From positions 124,001-188,000 of the forward strand of contig NZ_NSET01000019.1 of NCBI RefSeq assembly GCF_009192945.1: 64,000 nt of DNA, given 5' to 3'. Within the stretch, counting starts at the first letter, position 1, and each line of letters opens with the position of its first letter. The position numbers and the translations under genes were made by a program. Under the pieces are notes generated by a model. That model did not search any database. It was not told the DNA's origin and saw only the letters and a program-made list of their open reading frames with translations. The stretch is from Xanthomonas maliensis. Lineage in GTDB: Bacteria > Pseudomonadota > Gammaproteobacteria > Xanthomonadales > Xanthomonadaceae. Shown here one piece after another: positions 48,228 through 57,931 of the stretch.

Positions 48228-49253
48228 TCAGAGCGCGGCGACGGACGTGGACGCGCGCTGCGCGGCCTCGGCAACGGCGTGATGGGCTTCGGCAAGAATG
48301 CCCAGGGCGATGGCCTGCGGCGATGCGGGCCCCAGCCGCAAGCCCGCCGGCATGCGCAGGCGCTCCAGCGCCGACGCCTCATGGCCCTGCGCGCGCAGCG
48401 CCTCCACGCGTTGCTTACGCTTGCCGCGACTGCCCAACACGCCAATGCAGGCCGCTTCGGAGCTCAGCGCACGAGAGACCACCTGCAGATCGATCGCGCT
48501 GTCATGTGCGAGGCTATAGATCGCGCAATCGGCATCGAGCGCGAGCTCCGCCAGCGCGACCTCCAATGCACGCCGATCATAATGCGCCACCGCCAGACCC
48601 GGAGGCGGCTCGACTGGACCGTGCGGACGCAGGACACGCACTTCCATCCCCAATGGGGCAGCAAGCGTGACCAGCGCCAGGATCGCCGGATCTGCGCCAA
48701 CCAACACCAGACGCAGCGGTGGGCGATGGCATTGCAGGAATTCGTCGCCGGCTAAATCGCGCGCAGTCGACAGGTAACGCAGTGTGCCCCGTCGTCGGTG
48801 CAGGGCGACGTAAAACGGCCGGCGGTTCGCGCGCGCCTTGCGCCAGCGGGTCAGGTATTCGCCGGCATCTGGCGGTGCCCAGACCAGCACGCCGATGCGG
48901 CCTCCGCAGCTGAGCTGGATATCCACCACCTCGCTCCCTTGGCCGTAGTCCAGCCAGCGCGGCTGCCCATCGTGCAGCACGCTCATCGCCTCAAGGGCGA
49001 CCGCTGCTTCGACGCAGCCACCGGAGACGTAGCCAGCGACCTGACCGTCGGCGCCAATAGCCATCTCGCTGCCGAGCGGCCGTGGCGATGAGCCTACGGT
49101 ATCGATCAAGGTCGCAATGACAAAGCGCTTACCCTCGCGATACCAGCCCGACAAGATGGGCAGCAGATCGACCTGCAAGGCGAAGCTGGGCCACGCCGGC
49201 CAGCGATCCGACGGCAACGTGGCCGCCGCACGCGAGGCCAATGCCGCATTCAT
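48228..49253 (-). CDS. XdhC/CoxI family molybdoenzyme maturation factor (PaoD-like)
   Basis: The 341-residue protein has the XdhC N-terminal region (VIATLIDTVGSSPRPLGSEM, GYVSGGCVEAAVALEA) and a Rossmann-like C-terminal domain (LVLVGADPAILALVTLAAPL, IGVLGSRGKRKQRVEAL). These proteins bind the sulfurated molybdenum cofactor and insert it into partner enzymes. The ATG overlaps the paoC stop as ATGA. That and the operon order suggest it serves the PaoC subunit. Confidence 0.9.
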   Translation of the reverse strand: MNAALASRAAATLPSDRWPAWPSFALQVDLLPILSGWYREGKRFVIATLIDTVGSSPRPLGSEMAIGADGQVAGYVSGGCVEAAVALEAMSVLHDGQPRWLDYGQGSEVVDIQLSCGGRIGVLVWAPPDAGEYLTRWRKARANRRPFYVALHRRRGTLRYLSTARDLAGDEFLQCHRPPLRLVLVGADPAILALVTLAAPLGMEVRVLRPHGPVEPPPGLAVAHYDRRALEVALAELALDADCAIYSLAHDSAIDLQVVSRALSSEAACIGVLGSRGKRKQRVEALRAQGHEASALERLRMPAGLRLGPASPQAIALGILAEAHHAVAEAAQRASTSVAAL

Positions 49254-51451
49254 GCGCGTAGCCCGCCCGGCATCTTCGGCAGCAGCTTGTCCAGGGTCAC
49301 CGGATACTCGCGCACGCGAACACCGGTGGCGTTATAGACCGCATTGGCGATGGCCGCGGCAACCCCGCAGATTCCCAACTCACCCACACCCTTGGCCTTC
49401 ATCGGCGAGGAGTAAGGATCGGCCTCCTCCAGGAACACCACCTCCTGGTGCGGGATATCCGCATGCACCGGCACTTCATAGCCGGCCAGATCGTGGTTGA
49501 CGAAGAAGCCCAGCCGCTTGTCCACCACCAACTCCTCCATCAGCGCCGCACCCGCCCCCATCGTCATCGCTCCGATCACCTGACTGCGGGCCGATTTGGG
49601 ATTGAGGATGCGCCCGGCCGCGCAGACCGCCAGCATGCGACGGATACGGATCTCGGCAGTCGCCGCATCGACACCGACCTCGACGAAATGCGCGCCGAAC
49701 GTCGACAGCTGATGGGTCTTGGACAACTTGCCGAATTCGATCTTGTCCTCGACCACCAACGGGCCGGCCGCCGCAGCCTCGCGTAGCGCGATGCGCTTGC
49801 CAGCCGCACGCACCTGACCATCGACGAATTCGGCGCTGGCGGGATCGACGCCCAGGCGCGCTGCGATCGCTTCGCGCAGCTTCACCGCTGCCGCATAGAC
49901 GCCGGCTGTTGCACTGTTCGCGCCCCACTGGCCGCCGGAGCCGGCCGAGATCGGGAAGCTGGAATCGCCCAGACGCACGTCCACCTGTTGCAATGGCACG
50001 CCCAGCATCTCCGCAGCAGTCTGCGCGATGATGGTGTAGGAACCGGTGCCGATGTCGGTCATATCCGTCTCCACCACCACGCGACCGTCCGGCTGCAGGC
50101 GCATGCGTGCGCCCGAGGCCATCACCGGGGCATTACGGAACGCCGCCGCCATTCCCATGCCGACCAGCCAGCGACCGTCGCGCACGCTCGCTGGCGTGGT
50201 CTTGCGCTTGGACCAACCGAAGCGCTGCGCGCCCTCTTGCAGGCACTTGACCAGCTGGCGCTGCGAGAACGGCCGCTGCGGATTTTCCGGGTCCACCTGG
50301 GTGTCGTTGCGGATGCGGAAGATCACCGGATCGAGACCGAGCTTTTCGGCCATCTCATCCATCGCGATCTCCAATGCCATCATGCCGGGCGCTTCGCCGG
50401 GCGCACGCATCGCATTGCCTTCGGGCAGATCCAGCACCGCCAGTCGGGTGGCGACGCGCCGGTTGGCGCCGGCATAGAGCAACTGTGTCTGCCCTGCCGC
50501 AGTTTCCGGGCTACCGCCGGGCAGATCGCCCGACCAGGTTTCGTGCGCAATGGCAGTCAATCGGCCTTCGCGCTCGGCACCTAAGCGAATCCGTTGCAGG
50601 GTCGCAGGACGATGGGTGGTGTTGTTGAAAATCAGCGGGCGCGGCAGCATCACCTTGACCGGGCGAGCGACCTGCCGTGCGGCCAGTGCGGCCAGTACCG
50701 CGTCCGCACGCAAGAACAGCTTGCCGCCGAAGCCTCCGCCGACATACGGCGACATCAGCCGCACGTTCTCGCGCGCAATGCCCAACGTCTTGGCCAGATC
50801 GACCGCCCCCCAGTCGATCATCTGGTTGGAGGTCCAGAGCGAGAGCTTGCCGTCCTGCCACATGGCGGTGGATGCATGCGGCTCCATCATTGCGTGCGCG
50901 TGGTCGGGCGTGGCGTATTCGGCATCCAGCTGCACCGGCGCAGCAGCAAACGCCGCGTCGAAATCACCACTCGTGCTGTTGTCGCCATCCTCGGCGATCT
51001 TGGCGCTGCTGCGGGCGCGCTTGAGATCGTAGGCGCCGACCTGCCGGCCGTAGTCCACCTTGATCAGTTGTCCGGCCGCACGCGCCTGTTCGAAGCTCTC
51101 GGCCACCACCACGGCAATGGCCTGATGGTAATGCTCGATGCTGGGGCCGCCCAACAGGTTGGCCGTATTGTGCTTGCCCTTTTGCAGCTTGCCGGCAGTC
51201 TGCGCGGTGATGATCGCCAGCACGCCAGGCGCCTTGCGCGCGGCGCTCAGGTCGATGCTGCGGATCGTGCCCTTGGCGATGCCTGCGCCTACGACATGGC
51301 CATAGGCGGGACGATCCGGTAGCTCGTGATGCTCGTAGGCATAGGGTGCGCGACCACTGGTCTTGAGCGGGCCATCGATACGATCGACGGGCTGGCCCAC
51401 GACCTTGAGCTGATCGATGGGATTGGTGCCGGCAGGGGTGTCGAATTTCAT
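49250..51451 (-). CDS. paoC: Periplasmic aldehyde oxidoreductase, molybdenum subunit PaoC
   Basis: The 733-residue subunit is near the length of E. coli PaoC (about 732). Xanthine-dehydrogenase-family motifs are present: GRAPYAYEHHELPDRPAYG, AEYATPDHAHAMMEPHAST, GGGFGGKLFLRADAVLAALA and, at the end, the catalytic Glu in KAKGVGELGICGVAAAIAN. It holds the Mo-cytosine-dinucleotide cofactor and oxidises aldehydes to acids. A start at 51451 lies directly after paoB on the minus strand. The 4-bp overlap with the xdhC-like gene supports one operon. Confidence 0.93.
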   Translation of the reverse strand: MKFDTPAGTNPIDQLKVVGQPVDRIDGPLKTSGRAPYAYEHHELPDRPAYGHVVGAGIAKGTIRSIDLSAARKAPGVLAIITAQTAGKLQKGKHNTANLLGGPSIEHYHQAIAVVVAESFEQARAAGQLIKVDYGRQVGAYDLKRARSSAKIAEDGDNSTSGDFDAAFAAAPVQLDAEYATPDHAHAMMEPHASTAMWQDGKLSLWTSNQMIDWGAVDLAKTLGIARENVRLMSPYVGGGFGGKLFLRADAVLAALAARQVARPVKVMLPRPLIFNNTTHRPATLQRIRLGAEREGRLTAIAHETWSGDLPGGSPETAAGQTQLLYAGANRRVATRLAVLDLPEGNAMRAPGEAPGMMALEIAMDEMAEKLGLDPVIFRIRNDTQVDPENPQRPFSQRQLVKCLQEGAQRFGWSKRKTTPASVRDGRWLVGMGMAAAFRNAPVMASGARMRLQPDGRVVVETDMTDIGTGSYTIIAQTAAEMLGVPLQQVDVRLGDSSFPISAGSGGQWGANSATAGVYAAAVKLREAIAARLGVDPASAEFVDGQVRAAGKRIALREAAAAGPLVVEDKIEFGKLSKTHQLSTFGAHFVEVGVDAATAEIRIRRMLAVCAAGRILNPKSARSQVIGAMTMGAGAALMEELVVDKRLGFFVNHDLAGYEVPVHADIPHQEVVFLEEADPYSSPMKAKGVGELGICGVAAAIANAVYNATGVRVREYPVTLDKLLPKMPGGLRA

Positions 51452-51452
51452 C

Positions 51453-52403
51453 TCAAGCCCTCGCCTCTTCAAGGATCGATGCCAAGGTCCGCTCCACCAG
51501 CGGCACCTTGAATGCGTTGTGCTCGGTGGTGCTGGCGCCTTCGAGCAAGCGCGCGGCGATGACGCGCGCGCCCTGCTGCGCCTGGGTCTCGGCCGCCTCG
51601 CTGCGCCAGGGCTTGTGAGCAACGCCGCCCAGCGCCACGCGCACGCTGCCATCGCGTTGCACCACTGCCCCAACGGAGATCAGGGCGAATGCATACGACG
51701 CGCGATCGCGCACCTTGCGATAGACCTGCGTGCCACCCACGGGCTTGGGCAAACGCACGGCGGTGATCAACTCACCCCGCTCCAGCACGGTCTCCAGGTG
51801 CGGCGTCTTGCCGGGAGCCCGGTAGAAGTCGGCGAGCGGCACGGCGCGCGTCTGCCCCTCCGGACCCACCGTCTCGACGACGGCGTCGAGCGCCCGCATC
51901 GCAACGGCCATGTCGCTGGGATGGGTGGCGATGCACGCTTCACTGGTGCCGATGATGGCGAGCTGGCGGTTGAAACCACCGATGGCGGCACAGCCGCTGC
52001 CCGGCAGTCGTTTGTTGCAGGGCTGATGGGTGTCGTAAAAGTAAGGGCAGCGCGTGCGCTGCAACAGGTTGCCGGCCGTGGTGGCGCGGTTGCGCAATTG
52101 CCCGGACGCACCGGCCAGCAACGCGCGCGACAACAGCGGATAGTCGCGTCGCACCCGCGCATCCGCGGCGAGATCGGTATTGCGCACCAGCGCGCCGATC
52201 CGCAGCCCACCTTCTTCGGCGGCTTCGATCGTATCGAGCCGCAGGCCGTTGACGTCGATCAGGTGAGACGGCGTCTCGATCTGCAGCTTCATCAGATCGA
52301 GCAGATTGGTACCGCCGGCAATGAACTTGGCGCCAGGATGGCGTGCTGCCTTGGCCGCCGCATCCGCAGGCGACACCGCGCGCTCGTAGCTGAAAGCTTT
52401 CAT
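51453..52403 (-). CDS. paoB: Periplasmic aldehyde oxidoreductase, FAD-binding subunit PaoB
   Basis: The 316-residue subunit has the FAD-binding signature [19 protein letters not shown] and [20 protein letters not shown]. The insertion that carries a [4Fe-4S] cluster in PaoB-type proteins is visible as [20 protein letters not shown] followed by C. It overlaps the paoA stop by 4 bp (ATGA) and ends one base before the paoC start. The order A-B-C matches paoABC of other proteobacteria. Confidence 0.93.
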   Translation of the reverse strand: MKAFSYERAVSPADAAAKAARHPGAKFIAGGTNLLDLMKLQIETPSHLIDVNGLRLDTIEAAEEGGLRIGALVRNTDLAADARVRRDYPLLSRALLAGASGQLRNRATTAGNLLQRTRCPYFYDTHQPCNKRLPGSGCAAIGGFNRQLAIIGTSEACIATHPSDMAVAMRALDAVVETVGPEGQTRAVPLADFYRAPGKTPHLETVLERGELITAVRLPKPVGGTQVYRKVRDRASYAFALISVGAVVQRDGSVRVALGGVAHKPWRSEAAETQAQQGARVIAARLLEGASTTEHNAFKVPLVERTLASILEEARA

Positions 52404-53047
52404 GCGCGCCTCCCGGCCACCTCGTTGATCGCCTCCATGATGTTGGAGTACGCCCCACAGCGGCACAGATTGCCGCTCATGCGCTCTTGCAACTCGGCTG
52501 TGCTGAGCCGGGCCTTGGCAGTCAGGTCTTCGGTGACGTGGCTGGGAATGCCGCGCTTGATCTCGTCCAGCACCGCCACCGCCGAACAGATCTGCCCTGG
52601 CGTGCAATAGCCGCACTGATAGCCGTCGTGCTTGACGAACGCTTTCTGCATCGGATGCAGGTCCTCGGGAGACCCCAAGCCTTCGATGGTGGTGACCTTG
52701 GATCCCTCGTGCATCACCGCCAACGTCAGGCAGGAATTGAGCCGCTGGCCATCGACGATGACCGTACAGGCACCGCATTGGCCGTGATCGCACCCCTTCT
52801 TGGTGCCAGTCAGTTGCAGGTGTTCGCGTAATGCATCGAGCAGCGTGGTGCGATTGTCCAGCGTCAGGCTCACCGGCTTGCCATTGACAGTCATGGCTAC
52901 CGTACTGCGGGTCTCGGCGGGTTCGGCGGCGGGCGCTGCCGCTGCCATCACGCCTCCGATGGGCATGGACTGACTCGCTGCGGCGCTGGCGGCGGAAGCG
53001 GCACCGGCGATCAGCACGCCGCGACGCGTCATTTTCATGTCTCTCAT
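52400..53047 (-). CDS. paoA: Periplasmic aldehyde oxidoreductase, [2Fe-2S] subunit PaoA
   Basis: The 215-residue protein has a twin-arginine signal peptide ([20 protein letters not shown]), so the assembled complex is exported folded. Two [2Fe-2S] sites follow: [20 protein letters not shown] with a later Cys, and [15 protein letters not shown] with [12 protein letters not shown]. It passes electrons from the Mo centre. The ATG at 53047 has GGGAG 9 bp upstream; nearer Met codons would also keep the twin arginines. It is the first gene of the operon. Confidence 0.93.
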   Translation of the reverse strand: MRDMKMTRRGVLIAGAASAASAAASQSMPIGGVMAAAAPAAEPAETRSTVAMTVNGKPVSLTLDNRTTLLDALREHLQLTGTKKGCDHGQCGACTVIVDGQRLNSCLTLAVMHEGSKVTTIEGLGSPEDLHPMQKAFVKHDGYQCGYCTPGQICSAVAVLDEIKRGIPSHVTEDLTAKARLSTAELQERMSGNLCRCGAYSNIMEAINEVAGRRA

Positions 53048-53571
53048 GGCTGGCATCTCCCAGGAGTGCTGGCATTTCATTCCCATAGCAATGTGCAGCC
53101 CATGGGATCACAGGCGTGTGAGCGTTGACGGCAACGCAGCGGCGCTGCGATGGCGCGTGCGCGGCGCCCTGCCGTTTCGTGCGGCCTGCCGCGAAACTGA
53201 CAAGCAAGTGCGAGGACAGGCAGCGGATGCTGCGATCCGCCAGCGAGTTTCCATGCCGCGCGGCAGCGCACGCGACCGTTGCGCAGAGCGTGCAGGGCGA
53301 GTCGAGCGAGCAACACGGCGTCGGCATGCGGATGCTGTCGGGCCGATCATGACCGCCAGGCGCCCGCAGTCGCTCTTGATGCCAGGCTGACGACTGCCGC
53401 TGCGAAGATTGACCCGCAGGCGCTTCTCTGGATCTGCGGCGTGGCTGCAACATCGACCAGCGCAGCAAGACAGCGATACATACTGCGCCGCGCTGGCCTG
53501 GTATCCGCGGGCCGCGGCCATACCGCTCGATCGAGTGGATCTACACCCCGATCACGCAATCGCCGCCGCCG
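53048..53571. other. 524-bp region upstream of the paoABC operon
   Basis: It holds the operon's promoter, presumably close to 53050-53150, and the end side of the adjacent dehydrogenase gene, which runs in the same direction. The short frames I looked at lack ribosome-binding sites and homology. I see no clear promoter, operator or repeat. Confidence 0.4.
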
Positions 53572-54579
53572 TCAGAATTCCAGCGCGATCTTGCCGAAAT
53601 GACCGCCCGACTGCTGTAGCGCGAACGCATCGGCAATGTCGTCGAGCGCGAACGTCTGGTCGATCACCGGCCGGATCGCAGTGGCGTCGAGCGCACGCAC
53701 CAGATCCTGTTGATGCCGACGACTGCCGACGACCAGGCCTTGCAGGCGCTGCTGGCGCCCCATCATTTCAGCGGTCGGGACCGGGCCGGCAGCACCGGTG
53801 AGCACGCCGATCAAGGCGATATGCCCGCCGATGCGCCCGGCACGAATCGATTGCGCCAGGGTTCCCGGGCCACCGACCTCGACCACATGATCGACGCCGC
53901 GCCCCTCGGTCAGCTCGAGCACGCGCGCCGACCACTCTGGTTCACGTCGATAGTTGATGACATGGTCTGCACCGAGCTGCTGCACCCGCTCCAGTTTCTG
54001 CTCGGACGAGGACGTCGCGATGACCGTGGCCCCCATGGCCTTGGCCAGTTGCAGCGCGAAGATCGAGACGCCGCCGGTTCCCAGCACCAGGACCGTCTCG
54101 CCGGCCTTCAGCCCGCCGTTGACCGCCAACGCGCGCCAGGCGGTGACGCCGGCGGTGGTCAAGGTCGCGGCCTCGGCATGGCTGTAACCCTGCGGCGCGT
54201 GCGTGAAGGCCGTTGCCGACGCGACCACCGCCGTGCGCGCATAGCCATCCACGCCATCGCCAGGCGTAGTGGAAAAGCCGGCATGTCGGGGCTCTCCGTC
54301 CAGCCACTCGGGAAAAAACGTCGACACGACAGCGTCGCCGACGGCGAACTCGTCCACCTCGGCACCGACCGCCTCCACCACGCCGGCGCCGTCGGACATC
54401 GGGATGCGGCCATCGGCTGTGGGCATGCGCCCGAGGACGACGCCGAGATCGTGAAAGTTCAGCGAACTGGCGTGCAGGCGCACACGGATCTGCCCACGCG
54501 CGGGCGTACCGGGGTCCGGCAAGTCGACGCGGTGTAGCGCGTTGAGTCCGGCGGGCTGACCTAGACGAATGGCATGCAT
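53572..54579 (-). CDS. Zinc-independent MDR oxidoreductase (quinone-oxidoreductase-like)
   Basis: The 335-residue medium-chain dehydrogenase/reductase has the NAD(P)-binding fingerprint in LVLGTGGVSIFALQLAKAMG. The catalytic zinc ligand Cys of alcohol dehydrogenases is absent at the usual place (LNFHDLGVVLGRMP), so it resembles quinone oxidoreductases. Substrate unknown. The ATG at 54579 has GGAGAA upstream. It is divergent from a diguanylate cyclase gene with 73 bp between starts. Confidence 0.88.
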   Translation of the reverse strand: MHAIRLGQPAGLNALHRVDLPDPGTPARGQIRVRLHASSLNFHDLGVVLGRMPTADGRIPMSDGAGVVEAVGAEVDEFAVGDAVVSTFFPEWLDGEPRHAGFSTTPGDGVDGYARTAVVASATAFTHAPQGYSHAEAATLTTAGVTAWRALAVNGGLKAGETVLVLGTGGVSIFALQLAKAMGATVIATSSSEQKLERVQQLGADHVINYRREPEWSARVLELTEGRGVDHVVEVGGPGTLAQSIRAGRIGGHIALIGVLTGAAGPVPTAEMMGRQQRLQGLVVGSRRHQQDLVRALDATAIRPVIDQTFALDDIADAFALQQSGGHFGKIALEF

Positions 54580-54652
54580 ATAGTTCTCCGATAACGTTTT
54601 CCCATCAGTAACACGCAACGCGTTAGCTGAATGCAGTCGTGTCCGCTCAGAT

Positions 54653-56254
54653 GTGAAGACAGCAGTGGAATCGCCACTGTGTCGCTTGGCCGCCGCATCG
54701 CGCGCCGGCCAATCAGCCGACGCCCCACATTGGCACAGCAGTTGCTTGACCATCGCTGGTCCTGATGGAGAACCCGCGATCGCGACTTCCCGACAATGGC
54801 GACGACGTTTCCAGCGCATCGCGTTGCGATTCGTGCTGGCCGCTTCGTGGATATCGCTGCTGGGCTCGCAGGTCTGGTGGGCGCGTGAGGAGTATCGCAA
54901 TACGCTGCGGGAAGCCCAAAATCGTGCGCTGTCGCTGGCCAATGCGCTGGCCCAGCATACTGGCGACACGTTGACGATTGCCGACGCTGTGCTGTCGGGC
55001 CTGGTCGCACGCGTGGAGCAGGACCAGTCGACGGCGAGCGCGACGGCCATGCACAACTTCCTGGTGGCAGAAGCGCAGCGCTCCGATCGCCTGCATGGCA
55101 TCTTCATCTACGCCGCCGACGGGCGCTGGCTCAGTTCCTCGCTGGACGGCACGCCGCGTTACTACAACAACGCCGATCGCGCCTATTTCCGCTATCACCG
55201 CGAGCATCGCGACGCGTTGTCGTTCATCGGTCCGCCGGTGCGCAGTCGCTCGGACGGCAGCTGGGTCATGACGGTGAGCCGACGGCTGAACGCAGCCAAC
55301 GGCGAGTTCGCCGGCGTCGTGCTGGTCGCCATCCAGTTGCGCTATTTCCAGGACGACTTCGCCCGGTTTCGGATTGGCCACCAGGGCACCATCATCCTGG
55401 TCAACGATGACGGAACGCTGCTGGTGAGGGTCCCAGACCGACCGGGCGTGATCGGTAGCTCGCTCAGCGGCAGCCCGCTGTATGCCGCGATGCGCACTCA
55501 GCAACAAGGAACCACGCGCTACCGTTCGCCGTTCGACGATGTTGAGCGTATCTCCGGTTTCGTCCCGGCACGGCCGTTTCCGCTGACGGTGCTCACCGGC
55601 ATCGCGCTCGACGATGCGCTGGCGAACTGGCGGCAGTCGACGCGTCATCGCATCGAGATCGCCGCCCTGGGGTGCGTCCTGTTGCTGGCGGTCGGCCTCT
55701 GGCTGGATCTGCAATTGCGTCGCATGCATCGCGAGGAAGTCCGGCTGACCGATGAGGCGAACCGAGATGCCTTGACCGGGGTCGGCAATCGCCGCGCGCT
55801 CGACATCGGCCTGGCGCAGGCATTGGCCGATGCCGCTGCGAACCAGCGCCCGCTGTCGTTGCTGCTGATCGATGTCGATCACTTCAAACGCTACAACGAC
55901 ACCTACGGCCACCCGGCTGGCGATCACTGCCTGCGGCTCGTTGCCGGCGCCATCGTTGGCAGTGGTCGACGTGAGGATCTGGTGGCGCGCTACGGCGGCG
56001 AGGAATTCGGCGTGGTACTGCCGCAGGCCGACCGCGCCGCCGCCGCTGCACGGGCGCTGGCAATCCGCGATGCGGTGGCGCAACTGGCCGTGCCGCACCA
56101 ATCCAGTCCAACCCGGGACCGGGTGACGGTGAGCGTGGGTCACGCCACCTGGCTGCCGGACCAGAACGCCATGAACGGCGAGGGACTGATCTGCGCCGCC
56201 GATGCCGCCCTCTATCGCGCCAAACAGCAAGGGCGCGATCGCATCGAGGGCTGA
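54653..56254 (+). CDS. Membrane diguanylate cyclase with periplasmic CACHE-type sensor
   Basis: About 533 residues. A first membrane helix (about residues 58-75) is followed by a dCACHE-like periplasmic sensor (FIYAADGRWLSSSLDGTPR, RDALSFIGPPVRSRSDGSWV). A second helix lies at about residues 340-360, then a GGDEF domain: LTGVGNRRALD, LLLIDVDHFKRYNDTYGH and ARYGGEEFG, with the inhibitory site RRED five residues upstream. It should make c-di-GMP and be product-inhibited. The start is uncertain: GTG at 54653 opens the frame, while GTG 54665 and TTG 54746 are alternatives. No in-frame ATG precedes the first helix. Confidence 0.88.
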   Translation: MKTAVESPLCRLAAASRAGQSADAPHWHSSCLTIAGPDGEPAIATSRQWRRRFQRIALRFVLAASWISLLGSQVWWAREEYRNTLREAQNRALSLANALAQHTGDTLTIADAVLSGLVARVEQDQSTASATAMHNFLVAEAQRSDRLHGIFIYAADGRWLSSSLDGTPRYYNNADRAYFRYHREHRDALSFIGPPVRSRSDGSWVMTVSRRLNAANGEFAGVVLVAIQLRYFQDDFARFRIGHQGTIILVNDDGTLLVRVPDRPGVIGSSLSGSPLYAAMRTQQQGTTRYRSPFDDVERISGFVPARPFPLTVLTGIALDDALANWRQSTRHRIEIAALGCVLLLAVGLWLDLQLRRMHREEVRLTDEANRDALTGVGNRRALDIGLAQALADAAANQRPLSLLLIDVDHFKRYNDTYGHPAGDHCLRLVAGAIVGSGRREDLVARYGGEEFGVVLPQADRAAAAARALAIRDAVAQLAVPHQSSPTRDRVTVSVGHATWLPDQNAMNGEGLICAADAALYRAKQQGRDRIEG

Positions 56255-56294
56255 GCCCGTCGGCCGGCGCCCCTTGCAATGAACAGTCGCGCTC

Positions 56295-56328
56295 GCACGT
56301 TTTCGCACACTCTTGCACGATAACGCAC
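56295..56328 (+). promoter_or_regulatory. Four phased GCAC repeats, likely DeoR-family operator
   Basis: GCAC occurs at 56295, 56305, 56315 and 56325, an exact 10-bp period, with CG flanks in three of the four. DeoR-family regulators commonly bind tandem direct repeats in helical phase. It lies 22 bp upstream of the start of the broken DeoR-family gene, so it is probably the ancestral operator. Confidence 0.6.
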
Positions 56329-56349
56329 GATTCGACTTCGCGATGCGTC

Positions 56350-56639
56350 ATGCCGATGTCCGACGACACCCGATGCCCTGGCGAACGCGTGCTGGCCATC
56401 CTGGACTTGCTGCGCGACCATGGCCGCGTGGCATGATCGTGGCCAACAGCGCGCGCGTCATCGTTGCCGCCACTGCCGACAAGCTCGGCACCCAGGGCAA
56501 TCACCAGGTAGCGGAACTGGCCCAGATCGATGACCTGGTGGTCACCGCCGACGGCTCCGACGCGCAACTGCGGGGATTCCGCGACGCCGGCATCCGCATT
56601 CAACGCGTCCCCGCGGCGCCCGCCGCTCGCTCCCGGTGA
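56350..56639 (+). pseudogene. Internally deleted DeoR-family regulator
   Basis: The first 28 codons read MPMSDDTRCPGERVLAILDL and LRDHGRVA and then meet TGA at 56434-56436, matching the start of a DeoR helix-turn-helix. The next frame opens with ATG at 56433 (MIVANSARVIVAATADKLG, then AQIDDLVVTADGSDAQLRG and FRDAGIRIQ), the C-terminal end of the DeoR effector domain. About 160 codons, including the rest of the DNA-binding domain and the sugar-phosphate site, are missing. It lies directly upstream of an intact MFS transporter gene, with its TGA 5 bp before that gene. Confidence 0.75.
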
Positions 56640-56644
56640 CCCGC

Positions 56645-57784
56645 ATGCCGTTCGAGCCTGCCAACCGCCCGCGCGCGCAACAACATGCCACCCGTGCGGC
56701 CTTCTTCATTCCAGGATTTGCTGCCGCCATCTGGGCCGTATTGGTCCCGTTCGCGAAGGCGCGTACGGGTGTCGACGATGGCACCCTCGGCCTGATCCTG
56801 CTCTGCCTCGGCAGCGGCTCGCTCATCGCGATGCCGATGGCCGGAGCGGCGGCGGCGCGATTCGGCTGTCGGCAGGCGATGATCGCCACCACCGCGATCA
56901 TCTGTTTTAGTCTTCCCGTGCTGGCCATCGCAGCAGATCCGTGGGTGCTGGGCGCGGCGCTGTTCGTGTTCGGCGCGGGTATCGGCGCGATGGATTGTGC
57001 GATGAACATGCAGGCGGTGGTCGTCGAGCGCGAGGCCGAACGCGCCATGATGTCCGGATTCCACGCCTTCTTCAGCATCGGTGGATTCATGGGCGCCGCT
57101 GCGATGACCGCATTGCTGTCCGTGCGCATCGGGCCGCTGCCGGCCGCACTGGCGGGAATCGGCGCGATCGTGGTCATCGCGCTGCTGTCGCTCGGCCACT
57201 GGCGGCGCAACACCTTGCAGCAGCAAGGACCATTGCTGGCCTGGCCACGAGGCAGCGTGCTGTTGCTGGGAATTCTCGCCTTCGTGGTGTTCCTGGCCGA
57301 AGGCGCCATGCTGGACTGGAGCGCGGTTTTCCTGGCCGATATGCGCCAGCTGGAACCGAGCAAGGCCGGCCTGGGCTATGTCGTGTTCTCGTTGACCATG
57401 ACCGTCACCCGCCTGCTGGGCGATGCGCTGGTCGAGCGGCTGGGACGGGTCCGCGCCATCGTGGTCGGTGCCTTGCTGGGCAGCGCAGGCTTCCTCGTGT
57501 TGACGCTGGCCACGCCGTGGCAGCTCTCGCTGGCGGGCTATGTGCTGCTCGGCCTGGGCTGCGCGAACATCGTTCCGGCGCTGTTCTCGCTGGCCGGCAA
57601 CCAGACACGCATGCCCGAGAGTATTGCGATCCCAGCGGTCACCACCCTGGGTTACGCGGGCGTTCTGGCCGGCCCGGCGTTGATTGGGTTCGCCGCGCAG
57701 GCGATCGACCTGATCGCTGCGTTCATCGGCGTGGCTGTCCTGCTGATCGGCGTCGCGATCTCCACGCGCTGGCTGAAAGCCTGA
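56645..57784 (+). CDS. MFS transporter (YbjJ/FucP-like)
   Basis: The 379-residue inner-membrane protein has about twelve helices and the MFS pattern (IWAVLVPFAKARTGVDDGTL, LGSGSLIAMPMAGAAAARFG, MDCAMNMQAVVVEREAERA). It belongs near sugar-type symporters of the YbjJ branch. The start at 56645 (MPFEPANRP) or the GTG at 56636 are both possible; a weak ribosome-binding site precedes each. The adjacent DeoR remnant probably once regulated it, so its expression may now be constitutive. Confidence 0.85.
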   Translation: MPFEPANRPRAQQHATRAAFFIPGFAAAIWAVLVPFAKARTGVDDGTLGLILLCLGSGSLIAMPMAGAAAARFGCRQAMIATTAIICFSLPVLAIAADPWVLGAALFVFGAGIGAMDCAMNMQAVVVEREAERAMMSGFHAFFSIGGFMGAAAMTALLSVRIGPLPAALAGIGAIVVIALLSLGHWRRNTLQQQGPLLAWPRGSVLLLGILAFVVFLAEGAMLDWSAVFLADMRQLEPSKAGLGYVVFSLTMTVTRLLGDALVERLGRVRAIVVGALLGSAGFLVLTLATPWQLSLAGYVLLGLGCANIVPALFSLAGNQTRMPESIAIPAVTTLGYAGVLAGPALIGFAAQAIDLIAAFIGVAVLLIGVAISTRWLKA

Positions 57785-57931
57785 GGCGGCGAGCAGGCAT
57801 TGCGCTTGCGTATGGCGCGCGGTGCGCGTGCTGCGATCTGCTTGCCGATCGCGCCTGCGGCGACATCGCTGGCCTCGAAAATCCCCAGCAGGCGCAAGGC
57901 GCGACTGGGATCTTGTGATGGCGCGATGCCG

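Noticed and set aside
56302-56341. Two TTCGC motifs upstream of the DeoR remnant, considered as a plant-inducible promoter box
   Set aside because: The spacer is 30 bp, not the 15 bp of a PIP box, and the first overlaps the phased GCAC array.
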